The notes below the pieces were generated by a model. The model ran no database searches. It saw only the letters and a program-made list of their open reading frames with translations, and was not told the DNA's origin. Of a stretch of 64,000 nucleotides of DNA, positions 1-9,558 are shown one piece after another (position 1 is the stretch's first letter; every line of letters starts with the position of its first letter). Source of the DNA: Thiotrichales bacterium 19S9-11. Its GTDB lineage: Bacteria > Pseudomonadota > Gammaproteobacteria > Francisellales > Francisellaceae. The position numbers were made by a program, and so were the translations under genes. The stretch spans positions 248,001 through 312,000 of the forward strand of contig JAKJJT010000001.1 in NCBI GenBank assembly GCA_021713395.1, read 5' to 3'.

Positions 1-788
1 TAGGTCTTTCAGGTGTGCCAAATGCAGGCGATGAAGTTATCGCTGTTTCTGATGAGAAAAAAGCACGTGAGGTTGCTCAGTTTAGACAAGAAAAATATCG
101 CCAAGAAAAACTAAAACAACAGCAAGCAAGTAAATTAAGTTCGTTATTTGATCGTATGGGAGATAGTGAAGAGCCACAGACCTTAAGTGTGATTTTAAAA
201 GCAGATGTTCAAGGCTCTGTCGAAGCACTACAAGAATCATTAATTAAACTATCAAGTAATGAAGTTAAAGTTGAAGTAGTGGCTTCTGGTATTGGTGGAA
301 TTACATCATCAGATATTAACCTTGCAATTGCATCTCGGGCAGTTTTATTTGGTTTTAATGTTAGAGCGGATATGACAGCGAAAAGACTAGCTGAAAAAGA
401 AGAAGTTGAGCTTCGTTATTACAGCATTATTTATGATCTAATCGATGATGTAAAACGTGCGATGAGTGGTTTATTATCACCAGAACTACGTGAAGAAATT
501 ATTGGTGTTGCAGAGGTTCGTGAAGTATTCCGTTCAGCTAAAATTGGTGCAATTGCCGGTTGTCGAGTTATTGATGGTGTCGTTAAGCGCAATAGCCCAA
601 TTCGTGTATTACGAGATCAGGTTGTCATTTATGAAGGCGCTTTAGAATCACTACGCCACTTTAAAGAAGACGTTCAAGAAGCTAAAAAAGGTATGGAGTG
701 TGGTATTGGCGTTAAAAACTATAATGATGTCAAAGTGGGTGATCAAATAGAAGTCTATGAGACAACTGAAGTAGAAAGGGAGATTTAA
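1..788 (+). CDS. infB: Translation initiation factor IF-2, C-terminal part (5' truncated by window)
   Basis: IF-2 is the GTPase that places initiator tRNA on the 30S subunit. Only its C-terminal part is visible. The frame is open from base 3 and begins with [11 protein letters not shown], the usual end of the domain after the G domain, followed by a charged helix (about residues 15-40 of the visible part). The IF2 domain III motif [14 protein letters not shown] and the C-terminal beta-barrel ([19 protein letters not shown]) follow. The true start lies upstream of the window, so the GTG at 15 is internal. The stop at 786-788 is followed directly by the GTG start of rbfA, as in the classical nusA-infB-rbfA operon. 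Confidence 0.97.
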   Translation, partial: GLSGVPNAGDEVIAVSDEKKAREVAQFRQEKYRQEKLKQQQASKLSSLFDRMGDSEEPQTLSVILKADVQGSVEALQESLIKLSSNEVKVEVVASGIGGITSSDINLAIASRAVLFGFNVRADMTAKRLAEKEEVELRYYSIIYDLIDDVKRAMSGLLSPELREEIIGVAEVREVFRSAKIGAIAGCRVIDGVVKRNSPIRVLRDQVVIYEGALESLRHFKEDVQEAKKGMECGIGVKNYNDVKVGDQIEVYETTEVEREI

Positions 789-1232
789 GTGGCAAGTTCA
801 TCTCGCATTTATCGCGTTGCAGATGAAATTCAACGCTTAATCGTTGATGCAATTCGTCGTAAAATTAGAGATCCTAAATTTCAGTGGGTTTCAATTTCTT
901 CAGTTGAAGTCTCAAAAGACTTAGCTTATGCGAAAGTTTATTATACATCACTATCAGAAGATGTATCAGAAGAAGATCTAAAACATGCTTTTAATAAGGC
1001 GCGAGGCTTTTTTAGAAGTCACTTAGCACAAGAGTTAAACTTACGCATCGTGCCGGCATTACGTTTTATCTATGATGACTCAATGGAATATGGGCGTAAA
1101 ATGTCAGCATTAATAGAATCAGCTAGAAAAGATGATCAAGCAATCATTGATTCTGAAAATAATGATGAACAATCGCAAAATGAAGATAAAAATAATCAAG
1201 AAACAAAGGATAAACGTAAGCGTTTAAGATAA
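789..1232 (+). CDS. rbfA: 30S ribosome-binding factor RbfA
   Basis: RbfA is a late 16S rRNA maturation and cold-adaptation factor that binds the 30S subunit. The 147-residue protein shows the KH-like RbfA fold signatures RVADEIQRLI near the start, DPKFQWVSISSVEVSKDL, and LRIVPALRFIYDDS near residues 85-100. A highly charged Asp/Asn/Lys-rich tail (about residues 112-147) makes it slightly longer than E. coli RbfA. It starts with GTG directly after the infB stop, so translation is probably coupled. truB, the usual next gene, is not here; a ketoacyl synthase follows after 24 bases. Confidence 0.95.
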   Translation: MASSSRIYRVADEIQRLIVDAIRRKIRDPKFQWVSISSVEVSKDLAYAKVYYTSLSEDVSEEDLKHAFNKARGFFRSHLAQELNLRIVPALRFIYDDSMEYGRKMSALIESARKDDQAIIDSENNDEQSQNEDKNNQETKDKRKRLR

Positions 1233-1256
1233 CATGGATGTTATAAAAGTATTAAT

Positions 1257-2438
1257 ATGCAAGTTTATTTAAATGAGCTAGGCATTATTTGTGCCTTAGG
1301 TGATTCAAAAGATCAAGTTGTTAAAAATTTGCTAAATAATAAGCAAACAAATGTTATTATTTATGATCATTTATTTAGTGGGCGTAAAACCTATATTGCA
1401 GAAGCGCCTTATGAGCTAATAAAATTAGATCAGTCACTTAAAGCTTATGATTGTCGTAATAATCGCTTGCTTATCTCAGCTTATGAGCAAATAAAATCAT
1501 CAGTTGATAAACTTAAAAACAAATACGGTAAAAATCGTATTGGTATAATTCTTGGTACCAGTACATCAGGTATTTATGAAGGTGAGCTCGCTTATAAGGC
1601 TTATAAAGCTAGTGGTGTTTTCCCAGATGATTTTGATTATAGACAACAAGAATTGGGGCAAATTGCGCAATTTTTATCAGAATATACAGATATTAAAGGT
1701 CCTTGTTATAGTATTTCAACGGCTTGCTCTTCTTCTGCAAAAGCAGTCATTGCAGGCTATCGCCTAATTGCAAATAACCTTTGTGATGCAGTTATTGTAG
1801 GTGGTTGTGATAGTTTATGCCAGATGACTTTAAATGGTTTTGATGCATTAGAATCCGTTTCAGATAGCATTTGCAATCCATTTAGTCAAAATAGAAATGG
1901 CATTACCATTGGCGAAGGTGCAGGTTTATTTTTATTATCTAAAGAGCCATCTGAAATTGAGTTTTTAGCTGGAGGTGAATCTTCTGATGGTTATCATATT
2001 ACATCTCCAGAGCCAGGCGGCCTAGGTGCAAGGCTTTCAATGTCACATGCACTATCAAAAGCAGGCTTAACTACATCAGATATTGGTTATATTAATGCCC
2101 ATGGCACAGCGACAATTAAAAATGATCAGATGGAATCAAAAGCAATTTATGACTTATTTGAAGATAAAGTACCCATTACATCAACAAAGCCACTAACAGG
2201 CCATACTTTAGGCGCTGCTGCAGCAATTGAGCTTGGACTTTTATGGTTATTATTATCAGATCAATATAACCCTAAAAAAATACTTCTACCACAAATATGG
2301 GATCAACAGAAAGGTGATGATATTAGTAACTGTTTTATTTTATCTGAAGAAAAAACTTATGACTCCCCTTACTTTATGTCAAATTCATTTGCTTTTGGTG
2401 GTAATAATGCAAGTTTGATCATTGTAAAGACCAAATAA
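1257..2438 (+). CDS. Beta-ketoacyl-ACP synthase (FabB/FabF-like)
   Basis: This 393-residue protein belongs to the KAS I/II condensing-enzyme family, which extends acyl chains by decarboxylative Claisen condensation with malonyl-ACP. The Cys-His-His triad is complete: C157 in the nucleophile elbow STACSSSAKA, H282 in NAHGTATIKND and H316 in TGHTLGAA. The C-terminal glycine-rich SFAFGGNNAS is also present. It is slightly shorter than typical FabF (about 410) and has no ACP or FabG neighbour, so it may be an accessory KAS (for example of the kind found in aryl-polyene or specialised lipid pathways) rather than the housekeeping enzyme. It follows rbfA by 24 bases with a weak ribosome binding site and is probably co-transcribed with it. 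Confidence 0.88.
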   Translation: MQVYLNELGIICALGDSKDQVVKNLLNNKQTNVIIYDHLFSGRKTYIAEAPYELIKLDQSLKAYDCRNNRLLISAYEQIKSSVDKLKNKYGKNRIGIILGTSTSGIYEGELAYKAYKASGVFPDDFDYRQQELGQIAQFLSEYTDIKGPCYSISTACSSSAKAVIAGYRLIANNLCDAVIVGGCDSLCQMTLNGFDALESVSDSICNPFSQNRNGITIGEGAGLFLLSKEPSEIEFLAGGESSDGYHITSPEPGGLGARLSMSHALSKAGLTTSDIGYINAHGTATIKNDQMESKAIYDLFEDKVPITSTKPLTGHTLGAAAAIELGLLWLLLSDQYNPKKILLPQIWDQQKGDDISNCFILSEEKTYDSPYFMSNSFAFGGNNASLIIVKTK

Positions 2439-2444
2439 TATGAC

Positions 2445-2487
2445 TGTGTCAAAATGAATCTGATTGTTGCAAAGTGACACATTTTTT
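2445..2487 (+). promoter_or_regulatory. Inverted repeat with T-run: terminator of the synthase gene or operator of the TA module
   Basis: TGTGTCA (2445-2451) and TGACACA (2475-2481) are perfect 7-base inverted arms separated by 23 bases and followed by six T (2482-2487). It could be a long-looped intrinsic terminator for the upstream synthase gene. Because the next gene is a ParD-like antitoxin at 2524, it could also be the palindromic operator of the toxin-antitoxin operon. The sequence alone does not decide. Confidence 0.45.
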
Positions 2488-2523
2488 GCTAAGCTTATGT
2501 ACACAGATACAGGAGAAATAATC

Positions 2524-2745
2524 ATGTCTCAAACAGTAAGATTATCAAATGAATTAGTAGAACTAGCAAAAATTATGGGCAAAGTTATGTCTCGTTCTAG
2601 TGCAAAGCAAATTGAACATTGGGTTAAAATAGGGCGTATTGCGGAAGAAAACCCTGATTTGCCTTATTCATTTATTAAAGAAAGTCTAATTGCTAAAGCA
2701 GAAATGGATGCAGGGCTTGTTAGTGATTATGAACTTGAAGGTTAA
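2524..2745 (+). CDS. ParD-like antitoxin of a type II toxin-antitoxin pair
   Basis: The 73-residue protein (MSQTVRLSNELVELAKIMGK...) resembles the ParD-like antitoxin family: a short N-terminal beta strand with VRLSNELVELA (ribbon-helix-helix type) and a helical RSSAKQIEHWVKIGRIA segment. The ATG at 2524 is preceded by AGGAGA at good spacing and is preferred over an upstream in-frame TTG at 2464 that lies inside the inverted repeat. The downstream toxin gene overlaps its end by 17 bases, the usual coupled arrangement of antitoxin before toxin. The antitoxin is expected to neutralise the toxin and to repress the operon. Confidence 0.8.
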   Translation: MSQTVRLSNELVELAKIMGKVMSRSSAKQIEHWVKIGRIAEENPDLPYSFIKESLIAKAEMDAGLVSDYELEG

Positions 2746-3013
2746 GCAAACCAATGTATTTAAAAAAGCAATAAAAAAACTACCAAAACAACATAAAACT
2801 CTAGTTGATCAAGCAGTTAAATCGATTTTGAAAGATCCAAATCTTGGTGAAAAAAAGAAAGGAGATTTATCCTTTTTGCGTGTTTATAAGTTTAAAATTA
2901 ATCGTCAAGAAATGTTATTAGGCTATCATTTTGAAGAAAATGAGCTTGTATTAACGTTGCTACAGTTATCTTCACATGAAAATTTTTATAGGGATATTAG
3001 AAATAAAACTTAA
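2729..3013 (+). CDS. RelE/ParE-family toxin
   Basis: This 94-residue basic protein fits the RelE/ParE superfamily: N-terminal helices (FKKAIKKLPKQHKTLVDQAV), a central KGDLSFLRVYKFKINRQEMLLGYHF beta sheet and a C-terminal strand ending LLQLSSHENFYRDI. HENFYRDI near the end is typical of RelE-like toxins, which cut mRNA on the ribosome or poison gyrase. The ATG at 2729, which overlaps the antitoxin frame by 17 bases, is chosen over an ATG at 2690 because it starts just before the first beta strand. Whether it is an mRNA interferase or a gyrase toxin cannot be told from sequence alone. Confidence 0.8.
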   Translation: MNLKVKQTNVFKKAIKKLPKQHKTLVDQAVKSILKDPNLGEKKKGDLSFLRVYKFKINRQEMLLGYHFEENELVLTLLQLSSHENFYRDIRNKT

Positions 3014-3024
3014 GGAAAATAACC

Positions 3025-3447
3025 ATGCGTCTACCATACTATCGATTATCAAAAGATTTATTTGATGGTTTTATTGAAATAAAAAATAAGATTGAAAAAA
3101 GCTCAATTGGTGCAGTTTTAGCAGAGCTTATGTATTTACGAATTTCACAGATTAATGGTTGCGAATATTGCATCAAAGTCCATAGTGATTATTTGTTAAA
3201 GCAGGGTGAATCCAATGAACGTATTAATGATATTGCTAATTGGCAAAGTAATGCATTATTTTCTGAAAAAGAAAAAGCAGCGCTTAATTGGGCTGAAAGC
3301 TTAACGAATATTGTTGAATCAAAAGCAGCAGATAGTTTTTATTTACCACTAAAAGAGCATTTTAATGATCAAGAAATATCTGATCTAACTCATGCCATTG
3401 CACTAATGAATGCATTTAATCGAATTGCCATTGGGTTAGGTGATTAA
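3025..3447 (+). CDS. Carboxymuconolactone decarboxylase/AhpD-family protein
   Basis: The 140-residue protein carries the alkylhydroperoxidase D signature INGCEYCIKVHSDYL (about residues 47-61): a Cys-x2-Cys pair followed by His, with an upstream Glu (AELMYLRIS). Small proteins of this family act as redox-active antioxidant enzymes. The helical fold is supported by ALNWAESLTNI and DLTHAIALMNAFNRIAIGLG. The ATG has AAGGAA at good spacing. It follows the toxin gene by 11 bases, so read-through from the TA promoter is possible, though the function seems unrelated. The substrate is unknown. Confidence 0.85.
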   Translation: MRLPYYRLSKDLFDGFIEIKNKIEKSSIGAVLAELMYLRISQINGCEYCIKVHSDYLLKQGESNERINDIANWQSNALFSEKEKAALNWAESLTNIVESKAADSFYLPLKEHFNDQEISDLTHAIALMNAFNRIAIGLGD

Positions 3448-3487
3448 GCGCATTTAAGAATAAAACTTGCTCAGTTAGCGTTTATTC

Positions 3488-3528
3488 CTTAATATTGTAG
3501 GCCAAACGTTTAATGGTCAATATTTAAG
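3488..3528. promoter_or_regulatory. Inverted repeat upstream of pdxS
   Basis: CTTAATATTG (3488-3497) and CAATATTTAAG (3518-3528) form near-perfect inverted arms with one extra T in the right arm and a 20-base loop. The structure ends just before the pdxS ribosome binding site (GGAG at 3531). It could be an operator or a 5'UTR hairpin controlling pdxST. No MocR/PdxR-type regulator gene is adjacent. Confidence 0.35.
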
Positions 3529-3541
3529 TTGGAGAATATCA

Positions 3542-4408
3542 ATGGATGTTAAAGTTGGTTTAGCTGATATGTTAAAAGGTGGCGTTATTATGGATGTCAC
3601 TAATAGTGAGCAAGCAAAAATTGCAGAAAAAGCAGGTGCTGTCGCAGTGATGGCGCTTGAGCGAGTCCCTGCTGATATTCGTCAAGAGGGTGGCGTTGCT
3701 AGAATGAGTGATCCACAGATGATTAAAGAAATTATGGATAGTGTGAGCATTCCTGTCATGGCAAAGGTTCGTATTGGTCACTTTGTTGAAGCATCCATTT
3801 TACAATCCATGGGTATTGACTTTATTGATGAAAGTGAAGTATTAACGCCAGCGGATGATGAAAACCATATTAATAAACATGCATTTCAAGCACCATTTGT
3901 TTGCGGATGTCGTAATTTAGGCGAAGCATTAAGACGCATTGGTGAAGGTGCTGCTTTAATTCGTACGAAAGGAGAAGCAGGTACTGGTAATGTTATAGAA
4001 GCTGTGCGTCACTTAAGAACGATTAACCGTGAAATGAGAGCATTAACTGTGTTAGCTGATGATGAACTAATGGTTCAAGCAAAGAGATTACAAGCACCGT
4101 TTGAATTAGTTAAATATGTTGCTAAAAATGGTAAGTTACCTGTGCCTAATTTTGCTGCTGGTGGCGTTGCAACGCCTGCTGATGCAGCTTTAATGATGGA
4201 ATTAGGTGCTGAAAGTGTTTTTGTTGGTAGTGGTATTTTTAAATCAGATAATCCACAAAAAAGAGCAAATGCAATTGTCCAAGCGGTAACGCACTATCAA
4301 GATCATCAGTTACTAGCAAAAGTCTCTGAAAATTTGGGTGCACCAATGACAGGGATTAATATGGATGAGTTATTAGAAAAAGATCTAATGAATGTTAGAG
4401 GTGACTAA
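3542..4408 (+). CDS. pdxS: Pyridoxal 5'-phosphate synthase subunit PdxS
   Basis: PdxS makes pyridoxal 5'-phosphate from ribose 5-phosphate, glyceraldehyde 3-phosphate and ammonia delivered by PdxT (the DXP-independent route). The 288-residue TIM-barrel protein is full length. It shows the N-terminal [26 protein letters not shown], the lysine that binds the substrate in [10 protein letters not shown], the second catalytic lysine region [11 protein letters not shown], and the phosphate-binding [14 protein letters not shown] and [12 protein letters not shown]. It overlaps pdxT by one base. Such a pdxST pair instead of pdxA/pdxJ is unusual among classical gammaproteobacteria but occurs in Francisella. 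Confidence 0.97.
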   Translation: MDVKVGLADMLKGGVIMDVTNSEQAKIAEKAGAVAVMALERVPADIRQEGGVARMSDPQMIKEIMDSVSIPVMAKVRIGHFVEASILQSMGIDFIDESEVLTPADDENHINKHAFQAPFVCGCRNLGEALRRIGEGAALIRTKGEAGTGNVIEAVRHLRTINREMRALTVLADDELMVQAKRLQAPFELVKYVAKNGKLPVPNFAAGGVATPADAALMMELGAESVFVGSGIFKSDNPQKRANAIVQAVTHYQDHQLLAKVSENLGAPMTGINMDELLEKDLMNVRGD

Positions 4409-4998
4409 TGAATCCATTGGTTGGTATTTTAGCATTACAAGGTAATTATCAGGCACATGCTAAGTGCCTAGAAAAAATTGATGCAGAACATAAGCTGATT
4501 AGAAAACCAGATGAATTAAGTGGTATTGATGGCTTAATTATCCCTGGCGGTGAATCAGGGGTGATTTTAAAACATTTTGAGTATGATAAAAAATGGATTG
4601 CTGCGATTAATGACTTTTATAAACAGAAAAAGCCAATTTTAGGGACTTGTGCTGGTATTATCTTATTAGCGAAAAGTGTTCAACCAGAGCAGTTTTCTTT
4701 TGGTTTTCTTGATATTCAAGTTAAAAGAAATGCTTATGGGCGTCAGCTGCAAAGTAATAATGATTTAGTCACCATAAGCTTAGATAGCTCAAATAAAGTT
4801 GATGCGCTTGTCTCTTTTATTCGTGCACCTAAAATTAAGTCAGTTTTATCAGATAATGTGACTGTGATTGCAACACGAGCTTCAGAAGTTGTGGGTGTAA
4901 GAGAAGGCCATGTCTTTGGATTAACTTGTCATCCAGAATATACAACAACAACAATCCATCAAGCATTTCTTGATCAAATAAAGCTACTGACTGCTTAA
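4408..4998 (+). CDS. pdxT: Pyridoxal 5'-phosphate synthase glutaminase subunit PdxT
   Basis: PdxT hydrolyses glutamine and passes the ammonia to PdxS. The 196-residue class I amidotransferase-like protein has the oxyanion motif IIPGGESGVIL, the nucleophile Cys in GTCAGIILLA, and the His-Glu pair in LTCHPEYT near the C-terminus. Its ATG overlaps the pdxS stop by one base (TAATG), which implies translational coupling for the equimolar complex. Its 3' end overlaps the convergent lolA gene by 15 bases. Confidence 0.96.
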   Translation: MNPLVGILALQGNYQAHAKCLEKIDAEHKLIRKPDELSGIDGLIIPGGESGVILKHFEYDKKWIAAINDFYKQKKPILGTCAGIILLAKSVQPEQFSFGFLDIQVKRNAYGRQLQSNNDLVTISLDSSNKVDALVSFIRAPKIKSVLSDNVTVIATRASEVVGVREGHVFGLTCHPEYTTTTIHQAFLDQIKLLTA

Positions 4999-5628
4999 TA
5001 TATCAACGCCCTTAGGGGGGCTAAAGCTAAAGAAGTTATTAGAAAACTCTTCTTTTTGAAAGTCACTAAATAAAATATAAGTATCCATATCAGTAAAGCT
5101 TCGTAAAGTAAGCTTTTTTAAGTGTCCGTTATCAAAAAATATCAGAATTTCTTTAATGGCAACAGTATCGGTATTTCTTGGGGTTAGTAAAAACTTATTT
5201 TTCTTTAAACGTTTTATGATAAATAATTGGTTTAATGATTTTGGGTCACCCTTTAGTAAAAGCAAAATCGGTGCTTCTGAAATATGCTCTGGTACTTTTT
5301 CAATAATAACTTGCTGTAAATCTGTATCATAATTCCATAGTGTTTTTCCATTAGAGATAAGTAGCTGCTTGTTTGGTTTTATAATTTCCCATTTGAAAAA
5401 GCTTGGTTGTTTAACCCAAAGTGTGCCATAGCTAACATTTTGGTTATTGGTTGCTTTATCAACTACGGTTTGTGTAAAGTTTGCTTTATAGCTATCAATA
5501 TAGTGAAGGCGTTGGAGTAGTTCATCTGTTTCTGTTGGTGTTTGCATTGCAAATGCGCGAGTATAACTAAATAAAAGCACAGTAAGGCTTAAATAAAAAA
5601 AGCATTTTTTAAATAATAATTTAGACAT
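4984..5628 (-). CDS. lolA: Outer-membrane lipoprotein carrier protein LolA
   Basis: LolA is the periplasmic chaperone that shuttles lipoproteins from LolCDE to LolB. The 214-residue protein has an N-terminal signal peptide (about residues 1-27, ending TRAFA) and LolA features: [25 protein letters not shown], and a hydrophobic pocket region with [11 protein letters not shown] and [15 protein letters not shown]. It starts 8 bases inside the end of ftsK, so the two are one transcription unit, the frequent ftsK-lolA arrangement. The 3' end converges on pdxT. Confidence 0.93.
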   Translation of the reverse strand: MSKLLFKKCFFYLSLTVLLFSYTRAFAMQTPTETDELLQRLHYIDSYKANFTQTVVDKATNNQNVSYGTLWVKQPSFFKWEIIKPNKQLLISNGKTLWNYDTDLQQVIIEKVPEHISEAPILLLLKGDPKSLNQLFIIKRLKKNKFLLTPRNTDTVAIKEILIFFDNGHLKKLTLRSFTDMDTYILFSDFQKEEFSNNFFSFSPPKGVDILSSQ

Positions 5629-8020
5629 TGGGTCTCCTAACTAAGACTTCTCTTAGACCATTTTGTTGCATTTCACTAACAATACCAGCAATTTCCATAT
5701 CTTCAATTAATCGCGCTGCACGATTATAGCCAATACGTAGACGTCTTTGAATACTAGAAATTGATGCCCTTTGTGTTTCAAGTACAATTTGAACGGCTTG
5801 ATCATAAAGTGCATCTTTTTCCCCTGAGGAGTCATTATTATCGGTTTCTTCACCATCAATTGAAGATGTTTGTATAATAGTTTCAATATAATTAGGTTGA
5901 GCTCCTTCTTTTAAAAATTGTACAACACGATGGACTTCATCATCACTGACAAAAGCACCATGCAAACGCTGAGGTAAGCCACTTCCTGGTGGCAAATAAA
6001 GCATATCCCCATGACCTAAAAGTTGCTCTGCGCCTTGTTGGTCAATGATAGTTCGAGAGTCTATTTTCGATGAAACTTGAAAGGCAATACGAGTTGGAAT
6101 ATTGGCTTTAATTAATCCTGTGACAACATCAACAGATGGTCTTTGAGTTGCAAGGATTAAATGAACACCAGCAGCACGTGCTTTTTGTGCTAAGCGTGCA
6201 ATTAATTCCTCTACTTTTTTACCAACAACCATCATCATATCGGCAAATTCATCAGCAACAACAACAATATAAGGTAGTTTTGATAAACAAGGTGCCTCAT
6301 CTTCTTGATTTGGGTGTGCCTTAAGCCATAGAGGGTCTTTGATCGGAGTTCCTTCTTTTGATTTTTTATTTATTTTTTCATTTAAGCCTGCGATATTTCT
6401 AACGCCAAGAGAAGCCATTAGCTCATAGCGTCGGTCCATTTCTTTTACACACCAGCGAAGTGCATTAGCAGCTTCTGTCATATCTGTTACCACAGGGGTT
6501 AATAAGTGAGGGATATCATCATAGACTGATAGTTCAAGCATTTTAGGGTCAATTAAAATTAAACGTAAATCTTCAGGTGTGCTTTTATAAAGCATACTTA
6601 ATAGCATTGCATTAATGCCAACAGATTTACCAGAGCCAGTTGTGCCTGCAACTAAAAGGTGTGGCATTTTTGCTAGAGTTGCAACAGAAGATTCTCCGGC
6701 AATATCTTTACCTAGTCCAATAGTAACGGGAGAATTTGATTTAAGAAATATATCGCTTGAGAGTAATTCTTTTAAACGCACCATTTCACGCTTTTGGTTT
6801 GGAATTTCTAAGCCAACATAAGGTTTACCAGGAATAACTTCTACAACACGTACGCGAGGAATTGACAGTGATCGTGCGATATCTTGAGATAGGGTGCTTA
6901 AGCGAGAGACTTTAATGCCAGGTGCTAGTTCCAATTCAAAACGTGTAATCACAGGACCTGGATAAACACCCGCAACACGAACACTAATACCATAATCAGC
7001 AAGCTTTTGTTCGACAAGTTGAGCTAGGTTATTTAAGGTTGCATCAGAAACTTGTACGGGTCTTGTATCAGGATCATCTAGTAAATCTAGTGGAGGTAAT
7101 TGGCTAGAGTGTGTATTTGAGACAGTTAAGTTTGCATAGGTTCTAGCTTTTTTTTGTTTTTTTTGAGGTTTTTCTATTTGAGATTGACTCATTAACTCTT
7201 CGTAAGATAGATTTGGGGTAACTTTATTAGTAGTTTCTTCTACTTTTATGCTATTTACGGTTTCTTTGAATAATGCATCATTTTTTAATTGGCGGTTCGT
7301 TGTCGCTTTATTTCTTGCAGATTTTGCTTTTTGGCGTGCATTTTGAAGTATATGGAATGCTTTTATTATGATATGTTTTGATAATTTGATTAGGTTTTTA
7401 GTGACATTAATAATGCTATAAAGCCAGTTTAGGCCAGAAAATAGGGTTAAGCCTAAGATAAGCATTGTGGTAAAAATAATAGTAGCACCCACAAGACTGA
7501 CATACTCAATCGTATATTCATTTAAAAGACTACCTGTAATGCCCCCGGCGCCTTGAGGCAGTAAAATTTCACTGTTTCGAAAAATTAACTCAGCCAATGC
7601 ACTGCCAGCAGCAAATGTAAAAATAATACCTAACCAACGAAGAATCATTAAGCTTACAGCTCGTTCACTAAAACTTTGACGCTCTTGGTAGATAATCCAT
7701 AGACCATAAATCATTAAAAAAGGAATAAGGTATGCAAAAAGACCAAACAGTGATAATAAAATATCAGCGCTATAAGCACCAACTTCTCCAGCCATATTTT
7801 GAATGCTATTATTTGATGAGGCTTGACTCCAGCTTGGATCATATGGGTTATAAGTAACAAGGCTTATTAGTAAGAAGACGGCTAATGCGCCAACAATAAT
7901 TAAAAATGCAATTTTTAAGCGATCAAGCAGGGGAGATTCTACTGTTTTTGGGTGTTTTTTGTTGTTTGATTTTGCTTGTCGAATCTTTTGTTTTGGGGCT
8001 TTTGGCTTGAAGAATTTCAT
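5621..8020 (-). CDS. ftsK: DNA translocase FtsK
   Basis: FtsK anchors in the divisome and pumps chromosome DNA towards dif at septation. The 799-residue protein has a basic N-terminus, four or five membrane segments (about residues 33-210), and a short linker compared with E. coli (1329 residues). The motor domain carries Walker [16 protein letters not shown] and Walker [16 protein letters not shown]-terminal winged-helix gamma domain (about 735-799) contains [21 protein letters not shown], which reads KOPS sites. The length is normal for non-enteric FtsK. lolA follows with an 8-base overlap, and the aldehyde dehydrogenase gene is transcribed divergently. Confidence 0.97.
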   Translation of the reverse strand: MKFFKPKAPKQKIRQAKSNNKKHPKTVESPLLDRLKIAFLIIVGALAVFLLISLVTYNPYDPSWSQASSNNSIQNMAGEVGAYSADILLSLFGLFAYLIPFLMIYGLWIIYQERQSFSERAVSLMILRWLGIIFTFAAGSALAELIFRNSEILLPQGAGGITGSLLNEYTIEYVSLVGATIIFTTMLILGLTLFSGLNWLYSIINVTKNLIKLSKHIIIKAFHILQNARQKAKSARNKATTNRQLKNDALFKETVNSIKVEETTNKVTPNLSYEELMSQSQIEKPQKKQKKARTYANLTVSNTHSSQLPPLDLLDDPDTRPVQVSDATLNNLAQLVEQKLADYGISVRVAGVYPGPVITRFELELAPGIKVSRLSTLSQDIARSLSIPRVRVVEVIPGKPYVGLEIPNQKREMVRLKELLSSDIFLKSNSPVTIGLGKDIAGESSVATLAKMPHLLVAGTTGSGKSVGINAMLLSMLYKSTPEDLRLILIDPKMLELSVYDDIPHLLTPVVTDMTEAANALRWCVKEMDRRYELMASLGVRNIAGLNEKINKKSKEGTPIKDPLWLKAHPNQEDEAPCLSKLPYIVVVADEFADMMMVVGKKVEELIARLAQKARAAGVHLILATQRPSVDVVTGLIKANIPTRIAFQVSSKIDSRTIIDQQGAEQLLGHGDMLYLPPGSGLPQRLHGAFVSDDEVHRVVQFLKEGAQPNYIETIIQTSSIDGEETDNNDSSGEKDALYDQAVQIVLETQRASISSIQRRLRIGYNRAARLIEDMEIAGIVSEMQQNGLREVLVRRPNV

Positions 8021-8142
8021 AAATAGTTTTATGTCCCTTAAGTTAAATCTATCTACCTATAGCGGTATTTTAATTTTTTATCCTAATTAGTTACAATGAT
8101 AGCGAAGTTTTCAGGGTTAAAACAAGTTATAGGCACAATTTT

Positions 8143-9558
8143 ATGATTGAAAATGATCATTTGAAAATGGCAGAAATATTTAAGTCTCAGAAAGAAGCAT
8201 TTTTGCATGATTCTTATCCAAGTTATCAGAGTCGTTATGACTTAATTAAACAGTTGAAGAAGAAGTTATTAGCTTCAAAGAGTGAATTATTACATGCTTT
8301 AAATGAAGACTTTGGTTATCGAGATGATAATGAGAGTGCATTTATTGAGCTTGTGCCGTTATTTTCATCATTTAATTATATTTTAAAAAACTTAAAAGCA
8401 TGGATGAAAAAAGAGAAAAGACATACACACTGGTTATTTTGGCCATCAAAAAATTATGTATTTTATCAACCAAAGGGCGTTGTTGGTATTTTATCACCAT
8501 GGAATTACCCACTTTTATTATCCATTATTCCAATTATCTATGCATTGGCAGCGGGTAATCGCCTAATGGTTAAACTATCAGAATTAACGCCCAAAACAGA
8601 AGAAGTTTTAGTCAAAATATTTTCATCTGTCTGTTTAGAAAACGAGGTTATTTTTATTTCAGGTGGTGCTGAGGTTGCCGCAAAGTTTACTCAACTTGAT
8701 TTTGATCATATTTTATTTACAGGATCAACTTCTGTTGGTAGAAAGGTCATGCAAGCAGCAAGTGAAAACTTAACGCCAGTAACATTAGAGTTAGGTGGAA
8801 AATGTCCAGCTATTATAACAGAGAATATAAACCTTAAAGAGACTGTAAAAAATATCTTATATGCTAAATATGTTAATGCAGGTCAGACTTGTATTGCACC
8901 TGATTATATCTATTGTCCAGAATCCATGCATTTATCTTTACTTGATGAGTTAGAAATAGCTTGGCAATCATTTACTAAAAATTCAAGTGATAAGCTAACA
9001 AGCATTATTGATGGATCTAAGGTAAAACGATTTAAAAGCTTATTAGAGGATGCAAGGACTCATGGTGCAAGCGTAAAAATATTAGGTCAAGATAATGATA
9101 TTTGGACTGAAGCACAATTATTAAGCCATCAACTGCCATTGGCAATTGTTTATCAATTAAATGATCAAATGCGTATTTTAAATGAAGAAATTTTTGGTCC
9201 AGTCTTACCAGTTATAACCTATCAATCCTTAGATGAAGTCATTGAGCAGATAAAACATAAGCCAAAAGCGTTAAGTCTTTATTTTTACGGAGAAAAAGTG
9301 TTATTTGAAAAAGTAATTAGAAACGTGCACTCAGGTGGCGCATGTTTAAACGCAGCTTTAGTTCAAGTAGCACAAGATGACTTACCTTTTGGTGGCGTTG
9401 GTCTATCAGGTATGGGCTCATATCATGCAAAAGAAGGCTTTGTTACATTTTCGCATCCTAAAGCAATTTACCAGAAACGTGGTTTTAATACGACAAGACT
9501 TGCCTATCCGCCATATAAAAAGTTACAACAGCTATTGCTTAAGTTTTTAATTCGCTAA
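8143..9558 (+). CDS. Aldehyde dehydrogenase (coniferyl aldehyde dehydrogenase-like, ALDH3 type)
   Basis: This 471-residue NAD(P)-dependent aldehyde dehydrogenase oxidises an aldehyde to its acid. The fold markers are complete: GVVGILSPWNYPLLL, the cofactor motif FTGSTSVGRKVM, the general base E216 in LELGGKCPA, the nucleophile C250 in NAGQTCIAPDY, and EEIFGPVLPV. The short N-terminus and basic C-terminal tail (LQQLLLKFLIR) resemble ALDH3/coniferyl-aldehyde-dehydrogenase proteins, some of which act on fatty or aromatic aldehydes at the membrane. The substrate is not determinable here. The 3' end overlaps the convergent msrA gene by 4 bases. Confidence 0.9.
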   Translation: MIENDHLKMAEIFKSQKEAFLHDSYPSYQSRYDLIKQLKKKLLASKSELLHALNEDFGYRDDNESAFIELVPLFSSFNYILKNLKAWMKKEKRHTHWLFWPSKNYVFYQPKGVVGILSPWNYPLLLSIIPIIYALAAGNRLMVKLSELTPKTEEVLVKIFSSVCLENEVIFISGGAEVAAKFTQLDFDHILFTGSTSVGRKVMQAASENLTPVTLELGGKCPAIITENINLKETVKNILYAKYVNAGQTCIAPDYIYCPESMHLSLLDELEIAWQSFTKNSSDKLTSIIDGSKVKRFKSLLEDARTHGASVKILGQDNDIWTEAQLLSHQLPLAIVYQLNDQMRILNEEIFGPVLPVITYQSLDEVIEQIKHKPKALSLYFYGEKVLFEKVIRNVHSGGACLNAALVQVAQDDLPFGGVGLSGMGSYHAKEGFVTFSHPKAIYQKRGFNTTRLAYPPYKKLQQLLLKFLIR

